This document shows positions 1 through 6,521 of a stretch of DNA of 12,952 bases, one piece after another. The DNA comes from Fidelibacterota bacterium. GTDB lineage: Bacteria > Marinisomatota > SORT01. The notes beneath the pieces are model-generated. The model was not told the origin of the DNA, searched no databases, and saw nothing but the letters and a program-made list of their open reading frames with translations. The number at the start of each line of letters is the position of its first letter. Position 1 is the stretch's first letter. The position numbers and the translations under genes were made by a program. The DNA lies in the NCBI GenBank assembly GCA_022563775.1, contig JADFMS010000038.1, positions 1-12,952 on the forward strand. Direction: 5' to 3'.

Positions 1-271
1 CAAATTCACCACCGAAGATATACGGGTGGCGGTCTTCGCGAAAGACCCGGGTAAAGACGTGAACGTCTGCTACTGTTTTGATTGGACTCGGGGGCGAATT
101 GAGGAGGAGATCAGGGAAACAGGTGTTTCGACGGCTGCGCGAGATGTTGCCGAGAAGATGAGAGCAAAATTCTGTGAATGTGACATAAAAAATCCAAAAG
201 GTACTTGCTGTATAGGAAACATCAGTGCGTATGTTAGAGAAGCAAAAAATAACCTGGTGGCGGAAAAATAA
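1..271 (+). CDS. CopZ-like [2Fe-2S] protein, C-terminal part (5' end outside window)
   Basis: The open frame continues from the left edge (first full codon at base 2), so the GTG at 26 is probably internal. The visible 90 residues hold a CYCF motif, then a second cysteine cluster, CEC followed by NPKGTCC. This is the pattern of the BFD-like [2Fe-2S] half of CopZ-type proteins, as in the Archaeoglobus copper chaperone, where a zinc-ribbon half precedes it; that half would lie outside the window. In the family, this half binds an iron-sulfur cluster and accompanies copper or mercury handling genes. It ends 54 bases from the end of the convergent operon encoding a cytochrome c, an ArsR repressor and a membrane protein, which fits a metal-response locus. 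The family call is from motif recognition; the metal is inferred. Confidence 0.72.
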   Translation, partial: KFTTEDIRVAVFAKDPGKDVNVCYCFDWTRGRIEEEIRETGVSTAARDVAEKMRAKFCECDIKNPKGTCCIGNISAYVREAKNNLVAEK

Positions 272-325
272 AAAAATTTAATGGATTAGCCTTCCACATA
301 TAGCTCCCCCAGTTTGTGTTTATTA

Positions 326-916
326 TTAAGCCCACCCGAAAGGATTTCCACTTTTGTAAGCCCCGCGTGCAAAGAGAGCCGCAGCGGCAATCACTGTCAA
401 GGTAAGCCAATATGAATACATTGAATACACCTGCACTCCTAAAATTATTATCGTCAGTACAATAAAAAGGCAAATAGCCGCAAGTTTCTTCCTGCGGGCG
501 CGGAGAGGTTTGAGCGCCGACGCGGCTTCTTCCGGGAGGGGTTTATCAGGATCAATATCCGAAATGAGGGATTCGATCTTAGGTTGGATTCCCAAGTGCA
601 CACTGGAGAGCAGCGCTATAAGAACAAAGAGTAAAAGGGTTTTAGTCGCTATTATCCACTCTGTCCACAACGCCTCGATGCCGAGCGGTCCATAAACAAG
701 GAGCAGTACGCCTGTGATTCCGACTGTCGCTTGGAATACGAAACAGCGCGGCGCGCCACCCGCGATAATGTTTTCAGTGTACCTGTCTATAGTGTAACTA
801 AAGCCTGCTCCCATTTTCCCCCTTTCGGCGACTACTATCAGATTGAAAAGAGGGACAGACATGAAAACGAAACTCACGACATGTACTATCTTCAGAAGGT
901 CATATAAATTATCCAT
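326..916 (-). CDS. five-helix integral membrane protein, CopD/DUF2269-like
   Basis: This 196-residue protein has hydrophobic segments at about residues 10-30, 60-80, 86-108, 143-165 and 168-184. A charged cytosolic-type loop lies at 117-145 (IDPDKPLPEE, then RARRKK). His12 in the first helix and His107 at the end of the third could be haem or metal ligands, as in the CopD/HemJ-like four-to-five-helix families. That relationship is a resemblance, not a firm assignment. The start has a good ribosome binding site (AAAGGAG, 5 bases before ATG). The gene begins 21 bases after the arsR-type stop and is the last gene of the cytochrome-repressor-membrane protein operon. It may be the electron-accepting or metal-transporting membrane partner of the cytochrome. 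No paralogue is present in the window. Confidence 0.7.
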   Translation of the reverse strand: MDNLYDLLKIVHVVSFVFMSVPLFNLIVVAERGKMGAGFSYTIDRYTENIIAGGAPRCFVFQATVGITGVLLLVYGPLGIEALWTEWIIATKTLLLFVLIALLSSVHLGIQPKIESLISDIDPDKPLPEEAASALKPLRARRKKLAAICLFIVLTIIILGVQVYSMYSYWLTLTVIAAAALFARGAYKSGNPFGWA

Positions 917-937
917 GGTTTCTCCTTTACTTTTACG

Positions 938-1264
938 TCACATTTCAGATAGAGAATCGGCGAGCTCTTCATCAGCTCTAAGCCTTTCCAAAAGCACCTC
1001 GCGCATCAGCTCAAATGCTTTTAGAGTTTTCTTATTTGTTATACTGTAATAAACCTTAACGCCATCTTTCCGGGTTGTCACAATCCCCTGCTGCCGCATG
1101 AGAGCAAGATGTTGAGAGATGTTTGCCATTCTGGCGCCGGTACGTTTTGACAGTTCATTTACACTTAGCTCACCATCGCTTAAATGATACAATATCTCTA
1201 ATCTCAATGGCTGGGCAAGCATTTTACATACATCTGCATGAAGCTCGAATATCTTTTTATCCAT
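938..1264 (-). CDS. ArsR/SmtB-family transcriptional repressor
   Basis: This 108-residue winged-helix protein has the ArsR layout. Residues 14-29 read KMLAQPLRLEILYHLS. The helix-turn-helix at 34-58 contains NELSKRTG and ISQHLALMRQQG. The wing at 61-75 contains RKDGVKVYYSI. The classic ELCVCDL metal box of ArsR/SmtB is replaced by ELSVNEL (32-38), and the only cysteine is Cys13. If it senses metal, it must use another site; redox or sulfur-type sensing without that box is known in the family. AAGGA lies 7 bases before the ATG. It sits 33 bases after the cytochrome c stop in the same operon and probably autoregulates it through the inverted repeats at 2300-2350 (inference). Confidence 0.9.
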   Translation of the reverse strand: MDKKIFELHADVCKMLAQPLRLEILYHLSDGELSVNELSKRTGARMANISQHLALMRQQGIVTTRKDGVKVYYSITNKKTLKAFELMREVLLERLRADEELADSLSEM

Positions 1265-1297
1265 TAATATATCCTTGTTCTAAACTATTATTTTAAA

Positions 1298-2236
1298 TTA
1301 ATTATTTCTCTTCATTCCCATCCGAGTCCCCATCATACGGCTTTGCATTTTCGCACGGGCTGCGGGCATGTCTATCATCATGCCGAGGTATTCCTCTCCC
1401 ACCAGATCCATCATCCTACACATCATCCCCTGCATCATATTCATACCCATCATAGGCTGCACCGACGATCTGTTTCCGAAAGCCATATCTTCAAGGTAGT
1501 AAACAAGCGCCCAGCGCTGTGTATCGTTTAGCGCATCCTCAAATGAGGGCATGGGCGTTCCGTCTAAACCTGTCACTAACGTTCTATATAATTCTTCATT
1601 AGAGTTCGCTCGTTTTAGCGGACGCAGAGTGAGATCAGGTATTACGACAGGGTAACCACTTGCAGTTCTAAGCGTATCTGCCGATGGCCCATCTCCTACG
1701 CCGCTGTCACCGTGACAGTTCCAGCAACCGGCTTCTTCGTAGAGCCATTTGCCGTAAGCTATGAGTGAGTCTGTTTTCTCATGTGGAGCAATTATTTCTA
1801 TCACCGGTTGGGGAACAGCTTCTGAAAAATTAGAAGAGAAAGTCTTTATATAATCGACAAGCAGCCAGCGTTTCTTATCTGAAAGATGGATTTGACCTAA
1901 CATGGCAGTTCCTCTAATCCCTTCCGTAATGGAACGGAAGATGTCCTCATCTGTTGGTAGCGAGCCGGTAGGCGTGCTGCGGAACTTAAAACTGCCGGAA
2001 GTAAAATCCTGAGGCTTCTGCTTAAATCGGTGAGCCTCCTTCCCATCTCCCTTACCGCTCAGACCGTGACAATCAGCGCAATTGTCCTCGTAAAGATCTC
2101 TTCCTAACGCAAAGCGATCCGAGAGCCCCGAGGACCCTGAATTCTTTCCGTTAATGGCAGTAGTTTTTATTGCAACTTCGGTCACAATGATTCCTGCAAA
2201 AACCAAAACCAGCAAAAGTAGGGATGACGTTTTTAT
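1298..2236 (-). CDS. diheme cytochrome c with Met-rich C-terminal tail
   Basis: Two class I cytochrome c domains are visible. Numbered from the TTG at 2215, haem site CADCH is at 46-50 with distal Met105, and haem site CWNCH is at 164-168 with distal Met222 (GTPMPSF). The last 50 residues are methionine-rich (MMGMNMMQGMMCRMM, about 17 Met between 255 and 301), as in copper-binding periplasmic proteins. I place the start at 2236: AGGAG sits 5 bases before an ATA codon. Initiating there adds seven residues (MKTSSLL) and completes a normal signal peptide with Lys2 before the hydrophobic core. The first conventional start, TTG at 2215, has no ribosome binding site and lacks the basic n-region. 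Either AUA initiates or ATG was mutated or misread. It is the first gene of the operon with the ArsR repressor. Likely role: periplasmic electron transfer linked to copper. Confidence 0.87.
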   Translation of the reverse strand: MKTSSLLLLVLVFAGIIVTEVAIKTTAINGKNSGSSGLSDRFALGRDLYEDNCADCHGLSGKGDGKEAHRFKQKPQDFTSGSFKFRSTPTGSLPTDEDIFRSITEGIRGTAMLGQIHLSDKKRWLLVDYIKTFSSNFSEAVPQPVIEIIAPHEKTDSLIAYGKWLYEEAGCWNCHGDSGVGDGPSADTLRTASGYPVVIPDLTLRPLKRANSNEELYRTLVTGLDGTPMPSFEDALNDTQRWALVYYLEDMAFGNRSSVQPMMGMNMMQGMMCRMMDLVGEEYLGMMIDMPAARAKMQSRMMGTRMGMKRNN

Positions 2237-2299
2237 AGTATCTCCTTTTTATGTATGCTCAACAAATCAACTGCCATTAGATTTACAATTCATTTCATT

Positions 2300-2350
2300 A
2301 TTTCATATATGCGAATATAATGATTTAATAGATATATTACAATCTGTAAT
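2300..2350. promoter_or_regulatory. pair of inverted repeats, candidate repressor operator
   Basis: A perfect 6-bp inverted repeat with a 3-nt spacer, ATTACA-atc-TGTAAT, lies at 2336-2350. An imperfect repeat, on the minus strand ATATTC-N8-GAAATA, lies at 2300-2318. The first overlaps the -35 and the second the -10 of the putative cytochrome operon promoter. AT-rich inverted repeats overlapping a promoter are the usual targets of ArsR/SmtB repressors, and such a repressor is encoded two genes' distance downstream in the same operon. The match to a specific regulator is inference. Confidence 0.4.
2314..2342 (-). promoter_or_regulatory. sigma70-like promoter of the cytochrome c operon
   Basis: On the minus strand, TTGTAA (2342-2337) is followed after exactly 17 bases by TATATT (2319-2314). 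This predicts a transcript start near 2307 and a leader of about 70 bases ahead of the AGGAG/ATA start of the cytochrome. Matches to consensus are 4/6 and 5/6. Confidence 0.45.
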
Positions 2351-2492
2351 TCCATTTAATTGTGTCTTTTAAACGACCGATTATCTAGTCTATCTCGTAT
2401 CTTCAAAACTAAATATTATAAACCTGAGTTGGAATATCATCGCGCTTGTTAACTTTTTGAGGTCATTTACATAAGACGTGAAAGTTTTCTAT

Positions 2493-3203
2493 TTACAAAG
2501 AAAATATTAGCATGCTCCTAAACGACAGCTGGGGTCTATCTTTACCCGTACTGAAGCCTAATCCTATCCTCAGGGCATGTTCTTTCTTTGATTCGTAAGT
2601 CCAGCTAGGAATTATATCAATATTGGTTTCATCGCCGAACTTTGAGAGCAGTTCGATGGCGAATGAATGATCATCACTGATTCTTGAACTCAATCCTAAA
2701 CGAGTCACGAAAGAAGTTTCGTCTTCAATTTCAAAACCTCCGTTCAGAGAAAATTTAAATTTTTCTAACTTACTTGAAATGATTATTCGCAAATCCAAAA
2801 GATTCTCATGTTCGCTCTTTGAGGCGATTTTGTATTCACTTAAAAGGCCTAAATCAAATCGATTCCTCAAATTAGGTAAATTATATCTTAACTGAAAACC
2901 TATTGCTTCATAAGCGAAATCTTCATCCTCTTTTTTGGCAAAGTGAGGGTGTGCTTCAAAGGCGAATGAGTTTGAAATACCATACAATATTCCAGGCGTA
3001 AATTCGAACACTCCGTGTTCACTATTTAACTGCTCCTCCGACCCGAAATCCACGGATAAAAGCAACCAAAAGCTTTTTGGTTCAGGCAGATCTATAGTTT
3101 CAGTTACGGTAAAATCTTTACCATGATCAGCGAATAAAATTGTAGATTCTAATAATAAAATTAAAAGGGTTATAATTACGTATTTTACATCAATACTATT
3201 CAT
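2493..3203 (-). CDS. putative outer-membrane beta-barrel protein, unassigned
   Basis: The 236-residue product begins with a signal peptide (hydrophobic core about 8-22, likely cleavage after ...TILFA at 25). The remainder alternates polar and hydrophobic residues in strand-sized stretches (for example FSLNGGFEIEDE, FVTRLGLSSRIS, HALRIGLGFSTG) and ends in a hydrophobic strand, SFRSMLIFSL. This is the profile of a small 8-12 stranded outer-membrane barrel, similar to uncharacterised proteins near metal-resistance genes. I do not recognise a named family. AAGGAG lies 8 bases before the ATG. It is upstream of, and in the same direction as, the cytochrome operon, but about 260 bases separate them and that gap has its own promoter, so it is probably a separate unit. 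DNA here is noticeably AT-rich. Confidence 0.6.
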   Translation of the reverse strand: MNSIDVKYVIITLLILLLESTILFADHGKDFTVTETIDLPEPKSFWLLLSVDFGSEEQLNSEHGVFEFTPGILYGISNSFAFEAHPHFAKKEDEDFAYEAIGFQLRYNLPNLRNRFDLGLLSEYKIASKSEHENLLDLRIIISSKLEKFKFSLNGGFEIEDETSFVTRLGLSSRISDDHSFAIELLSKFGDETNIDIIPSWTYESKKEHALRIGLGFSTGKDRPQLSFRSMLIFSL

Positions 3204-3360
3204 TTCCGTTACTCCTTAAATTTCTCATATCGAGTGTTATATGATGAAGTTCACCGCAAAAAGAGACTCCCGTTTATTGAAATAAACTCTTCTTTAATTA
3301 AGTGCGAATCCCGGATATATCATTCTGCTGAAAACAGAACACTTCCAGGTGGAGGATGAA

Positions 3361-3783
3361 TCAAATGATGTAGGAGTTGACTTCTTTATATATCTTTACA
3401 GAAGGATCTGAGGTATTAACCCTGGATTCCTGATACAGCAAATTGGCTTGACTTGAGAATTCCGAGATGACAGGGATTTTAGGGGTCGATAATTGCCTAA
3501 CTGAAGGTTGTGGATCCCTCTTCAAGTTTGTAAGAAATTCCGGATGAGGGCTGGTACCAGCCATATTACCACAACATTCCATTGTAGTTTTTATCCAAAG
3601 ACTTGATGCTTCAACTTGAGACCCTTCATTATGATCACTGTTCATTACACAAAAGATATTAGATTCGCTGTTACCTCTAATCCAGTCTATGCATAAATCA
3701 CTATCGAGTGAGCTTGCCAGTCCATGCGGAATGATTAACACGCCTGTTAGTACTATGACCGATATCGTCTTAATCTTCCTCAT
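3361..3783 (-). CDS. small secreted protein with four cysteines, unknown function
   Basis: The frame is open from a GTG at 3819, but I choose the ATG at 3783. It gives a textbook signal peptide (MRKIK, hydrophobic core, likely cleavage after HGLA), whereas the GTG lies inside the -35 box of a strong promoter and its AGAGG is only 2 bases away. The mature protein is about 115 residues with no recognised domain. Numbered from the GTG, cysteines are at 43, 57, 82 and 83 (adjacent pair in TMECCGNMAG), with His63 and His92 nearby; these could form disulfides or a metal site. The second half is rich in Ser, Pro and Gln. It lies next to the barrel and cytochrome genes, so a metal-related periplasmic role is possible but unproven. 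It could be lineage-specific. Confidence 0.5.
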   Translation of the reverse strand: MRKIKTISVIVLTGVLIIPHGLASSLDSDLCIDWIRGNSESNIFCVMNSDHNEGSQVEASSLWIKTTMECCGNMAGTSPHPEFLTNLKRDPQPSVRQLSTPKIPVISEFSSQANLLYQESRVNTSDPSVKIYKEVNSYII

Positions 3784-3792
3784 CCTGTAGAC

Positions 3793-3821
3793 ATTATAAT
3801 CTAAATTTGATATATTCACAA
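3793..3821 (-). promoter_or_regulatory. sigma70-like promoter, probably leaderless transcript
   Basis: On the minus strand, TTGTGA (3821-3816) and a perfect TATAAT (3798-3793) are separated by 17 bases. The expected transcript start, 6-9 bases after the -10, falls within a few bases of the ATG at 3783, so the mRNA would have almost no 5' leader. This is the best consensus match in the window. Confidence 0.5.
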
Positions 3822-3862
3822 CCTCTTTCTCTTAGACTTTTCCTTTTGTGATAATCCCAATA

Positions 3863-3940
3863 ACGACCGTTTATAAAACGTTTCGCCCCGTGTCTCGAAA
3901 GCTAACTATCTTTAGCTCTCGCTTTCACGAGTTTTGAGAT
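3863..3940. repeat. dispersed intergenic repeat, copy A
   Basis: This is one of three related non-coding segments in the window. The shared core reads CGTTTATAA, then TTCGCCCCGTGTCTCGAAAG, then a variable part and GCTCTCGCTTT with GAGTTTTGAG. It can fold into a bulged hairpin: GAAAG (3897-3901) with CTTTC (3922-3926), and inside it GCTAA (3901-3905) against TTAGC (3912-3916). It lies upstream of the small secreted protein gene and downstream of the sorting-domain remnant, and occupies much of the gap between 3820 and 3967. Function unknown. Confidence 0.6.
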
Positions 3941-3967
3941 AACGATTTGTTATGTCAAAACCTACGT

Positions 3968-4172
3968 TTATGGCGCAGCGATATTCAGAAACACCATCTT
4001 TCTCGTCTGGATGAAATCACCTGCCCGCCAGACTGATGTCGTGCTGGCTTGGAGTATGTAGAAATAAATGCCGGATGAAAAATTCAAAGCGTTCCAAATA
4101 ATATTATGGTATCCTGCTTACTGCTTGATACTATTTTAAAAGGAGCTCTTTTCTTGCCTCAACAAACTTACC
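3968..4172 (-). pseudogene. decayed type IX secretion sorting domain (gene remnant)
   Basis: The minus strand from 4114 to 3968 reads GYHNIIWNALNFSSGIYFY, then ILQ, an extra eight-residue stretch (ASTTSVWRA), and GDFIQTRKMVFLN before TAA. This aligns to the end of the intact sorting domain at 10577 (NHKVIWDASKITSGIYFYKL, then GDFVQTKKMVLLK). A stop at 4118-4120 and a frame change cut it off from LVSSSKQ-like and LLRQE-like residues encoded further upstream (to about 4172). No ATG or body of a secreted protein precedes it; the methyltransferase gene ends at 4213 instead. So only the tail of a former secreted protein survives, probably after a deletion. The C-terminus also reads on past the usual Lys stop (NIAAP). 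Confidence 0.72.
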
Positions 4173-4212
4173 CACAAAGCGAATGTGTTCAGATACAGTT
4201 TCACATCGCTTT

Positions 4213-4938
4213 TCATACCTTGCGAGCCGTTACGATGGCTGAAATTCCCCGCCCCAGAATTTCGACTCTGATGTCTGAGAAGTGAGCATCATTCATCGCC
4301 GTGGTGAGGTCATGAACCCAGGTTGTGCTGCGAATGTGGTTTGCCAGTCCTGAAAAAGCCGGCTCCCATTCAGGGTATCGCCATCGGGCAAAGGAAGACA
4401 GCAGTTTAAAATACTGTTTCCAAACTAACCTTACTATCCGATTTGTAGGAAAGACAAAATCGTGCATCAACAATATGCCGTCGGAACGAAGCATTTCCGC
4501 GCAGTTGTGTGTCAGGACTTCCAGGTCGGCGTACCTTGCCAGATAGGACGAAACGATGCAGTCAAACGAAGTGTTGAATTTCACGTCTTCGGCACGGCTC
4601 AGAATAAGAGAGACGTTCTCTACTCTCAATTTCTCAATATCCTGCCTGGCAACATCTATATAGCCCTCCGTGATATCGACACCCGTGATGTGAGCGTTGG
4701 GGTAAAGCCTGGCAAGCTGGAATGTGAGAATCCCAGTGCCACACGCAAGGTCAAGTATGCGTTCTGCCCGTTTAGGTAACCTGCTAAGGATTTCCTTTTT
4801 CCAGGCGGCATCGCTTCCGAAGGTAGTGAGCCGGACTATTCGGTCGTAGGTGCGCCCTGTTTCCGAAAAGAAGCGTTGTATTACCGAATCACGGTCGTCT
4901 TTCGCATCGATAAGCTTATTCGACGACAAGTTTTCCAT
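4213..4938 (-). CDS. class I SAM-dependent methyltransferase, UbiE/MenG-like
   Basis: This 241-residue protein has a Rossmann methyltransferase fold. Motif I is RILDLACGTG at about 60-69. The acidic end of strand 2, GVDIT (86-90), should bind the SAM ribose. A later strand with FDCIVSSYLARYAD (125-138) and LLMHDF (156-161) corresponds to motifs II-III. The N-terminal helix segment FFSETGRTYDRIVRLTTFG resembles the UbiE/COQ5 group, which methylates quinone rings, but the hallmark UbiE signatures are incomplete, so the substrate is not assigned. Its ATG overlaps the last 23 bases of the cupredoxin gene in another frame, which implies translational coupling. With fabH upstream it forms an apparent three-gene leftward cluster. 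Lipid or quinone modification is the simplest shared theme (inference). Confidence 0.82.
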   Translation of the reverse strand: MENLSSNKLIDAKDDRDSVIQRFFSETGRTYDRIVRLTTFGSDAAWKKEILSRLPKRAERILDLACGTGILTFQLARLYPNAHITGVDITEGYIDVARQDIEKLRVENVSLILSRAEDVKFNTSFDCIVSSYLARYADLEVLTHNCAEMLRSDGILLMHDFVFPTNRIVRLVWKQYFKLLSSFARWRYPEWEPAFSGLANHIRSTTWVHDLTTAMNDAHFSDIRVEILGRGISAIVTARKV

Positions 4939-5332
4939 TCATCCAGGGATGCATTATTCCGCAAATGTGCGAACATTTGAACTTATAGGTGCCGATTTCC
5001 CGGGTATAGAACTCAACAGCAACCGTTCCCTCTCCCTTAACCGGTATCTCCTTGTCAATGCCGTATCGCTCAAGTTTGAAGCCGTGCATCACGTCCAAGC
5101 TCTCGATATCTATGATAACGTGTGTGTTGATCGGTACTTTTATTGTCTCCGGCTCGAAGCGATATTTCTGCGCCGTTATCTTTATCCGCTGTTCCGGCGC
5201 ATCAGGAGGCAAGCCTTCCAGGGGTGGAATTACGACCACTGACGCACAACCTGCCAATGTTAAGCCCACAACTACCGGGCGCATCCATCTAAACAAAGTC
5301 AGTATTCGTGTGCCTAATATTCGAAAAAACAT
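4916..5332 (-). CDS. CuA-type cupredoxin lipoprotein (cytochrome oxidase subunit II-like domain)
   Basis: The 138-residue protein has a long basic N-terminus and a lipobox, LAGC, with the lipid-carrying Cys29. The rest is one cupredoxin domain. The CuA ligand set of cytochrome c oxidase subunit II and NosZ is complete in spacing: His83 (VMHGF), Cys120, Cys124, His128 and Met131 in CSHICGIMHPWM. The glutamate usually found between the cysteines, which bridges through its backbone carbonyl, is His122 here. There are no transmembrane helices, and no oxidase subunit I or III is nearby. It is therefore a membrane-anchored periplasmic electron carrier or copper-binding protein rather than a normal oxidase subunit. 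GGGAGG sits about 5 bases before ATG, which supports this start over Met17. It lies 78 bases after fabH. Confidence 0.85.
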   Translation of the reverse strand: MFFRILGTRILTLFRWMRPVVVGLTLAGCASVVVIPPLEGLPPDAPEQRIKITAQKYRFEPETIKVPINTHVIIDIESLDVMHGFKLERYGIDKEIPVKGEGTVAVEFYTREIGTYKFKCSHICGIMHPWMNGKLVVE

Positions 5333-5410
5333 TATCCCTCCCTATAAAATGAGTATGTTGACCAACTACCTCATACAACCGCATGTGGGTTTCTAATTCG
5401 TTTGTTAATT

Positions 5411-6406
5411 CTACCACCTAATGGCCGTCGATGCCCAGGTGAACCCTGCGCCGAAGGCGGCAAATATCACTATGTCACCATCCTTTATCCTTTCCTCCTC
5501 AACCGCCTCATCCAGCGCAATGGGAATTGACGCGACCGTTGTGTTCCCGTAGCGATCGATGTTGCTGTAAATCTTTTCCATCCCCAATCCAAGCCTTTTC
5601 GCCACTGCCTGTGTTATCCGTAGGTTTGATTGATGTGGTATAAGTAAGGAGATGTCGTCAACAGTGAGCGAGTTCCTCTCAAGTGCCTCCTCTATAACCT
5701 CCGGAAATCGTCTCACTGCATGTTTGAACACCTTGTTGCCGTTCATCTTCGGATGGTGCCGCTCATCGTCTATCATGTCGTGGGTCAACCAAGGATTCTG
5801 CTTGCTTCCTGGAACTTCAAGCCAGAGATCCTTCGCATAGGTCCCATCCGCGTGTAGGTGAGTGGAAAGTATTCCTTTACTCTCATCTTCCGATGGTGCT
5901 AATACAACCGCTCCCCCGCCGTCTCCGAATAACACCGCTGTATCTTTCCATTCAGTAGTCATCTTAAGCACGACCGAATGTGCCTCCGTCCCAACGACTA
6001 AGATGTTATCGTAAACTCCGCTTCGTATAAATGAGTCAGCCACCGAGATCGCGTAAAGGAAACCGGAACACTGGTTGCGCACGTCTAACGCGCCCACTCC
6101 TGGAAGCCCGAGCATCTGCCCTATCAAGCACCCATTCCCCGGAAAAAAATAATCCGGGATAATAGTGGCTACGATTATGAAGTCAATGTCCTTCGGGTTA
6201 AGCTTGGCTTTCTCTATCGCTTTTATTGCCGCTTTATATCCAAGCTCGGATGAGCCAACCCCATCCTCGACGAACCGCCGATTCCTTATACCTGTCCTTT
6301 CGGTTATCCAATCATCAGAAGTGTCCATCAACTCCTCTAAATCAAAATTCGAAACGACACGTTCCGGTAGAAATCGCCCTGTACCTATTATCTTTGAACG
6401 TCTCAT
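5411..6406 (-). CDS. fabH: beta-ketoacyl-ACP synthase III (KAS III)
   Basis: The enzyme condenses acetyl-CoA (or another acyl-CoA) with malonyl-ACP to start fatty acid synthesis in the cytoplasm. Length (331) is close to the family norm of about 317-330. The catalytic triad is clear: Cys113 (NQCSGF), His258 (IPHQSNLRI) and Asn288 (DRYGNTTVASIP). The N-terminal DDWITERTGIRNRRF and the C-terminal GAGFTWAS are FabH signatures. Relative to E. coli, about 14 extra residues lie between the Cys and His, in the WLTHDM...HHPKMNG region, a variant also seen in other FabH subfamilies. No other fatty acid gene is adjacent. Instead a CuA lipoprotein and a methyltransferase follow, so this could be a second FabH with a special primer or a dedicated pathway. 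No strong ribosome binding site precedes the ATG. Confidence 0.93.
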   Translation of the reverse strand: MRRSKIIGTGRFLPERVVSNFDLEELMDTSDDWITERTGIRNRRFVEDGVGSSELGYKAAIKAIEKAKLNPKDIDFIIVATIIPDYFFPGNGCLIGQMLGLPGVGALDVRNQCSGFLYAISVADSFIRSGVYDNILVVGTEAHSVVLKMTTEWKDTAVLFGDGGGAVVLAPSEDESKGILSTHLHADGTYAKDLWLEVPGSKQNPWLTHDMIDDERHHPKMNGNKVFKHAVRRFPEVIEEALERNSLTVDDISLLIPHQSNLRITQAVAKRLGLGMEKIYSNIDRYGNTTVASIPIALDEAVEEERIKDGDIVIFAAFGAGFTWASTAIRW

Positions 6407-6430
6407 GACACCAACTTATACCTGGTTACA

Positions 6431-6459
6431 AATATAGTCCCATTTGTGTTAATCTCCAA
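6431..6459 (-). promoter_or_regulatory. sigma70-like promoter candidate for fabH
   Basis: On the minus strand, TTGGAG (6459-6454) and TATATT (6436-6431) are separated by 17 bases. The predicted start near 6424 leaves a leader of about 18 bases before the fabH ATG. The -35 is weak (TTG only). Confidence 0.35.
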
Positions 6460-6521
6460 ATTCATACTCCGCTTCCCATAGCAATTTCCGTGACAAAACA
6501 TGGGTCGTCATGGTGTAATAA

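Noticed and set aside
2154..2372. A 72-codon plus-strand frame across the cytochrome promoter
   Set aside because: It is antisense to the cytochrome signal peptide and leader region, has low-complexity AT-rich codon use and no protein features.
3272..3287. GTTTAT-TGAA-ATAAAC hairpin upstream of the barrel gene
   Set aside because: A perfect 6-bp stem, but AT-only except for one pair and without a T-run; likely by chance in AT-rich DNA.
4916..6406. A cytochrome oxidase or fatty-acid operon
   Set aside because: Only one CuA domain and one fabH are present; no oxidase subunit I/III, and no fabD, fabG or acpP nearby, so neither operon type is supported.
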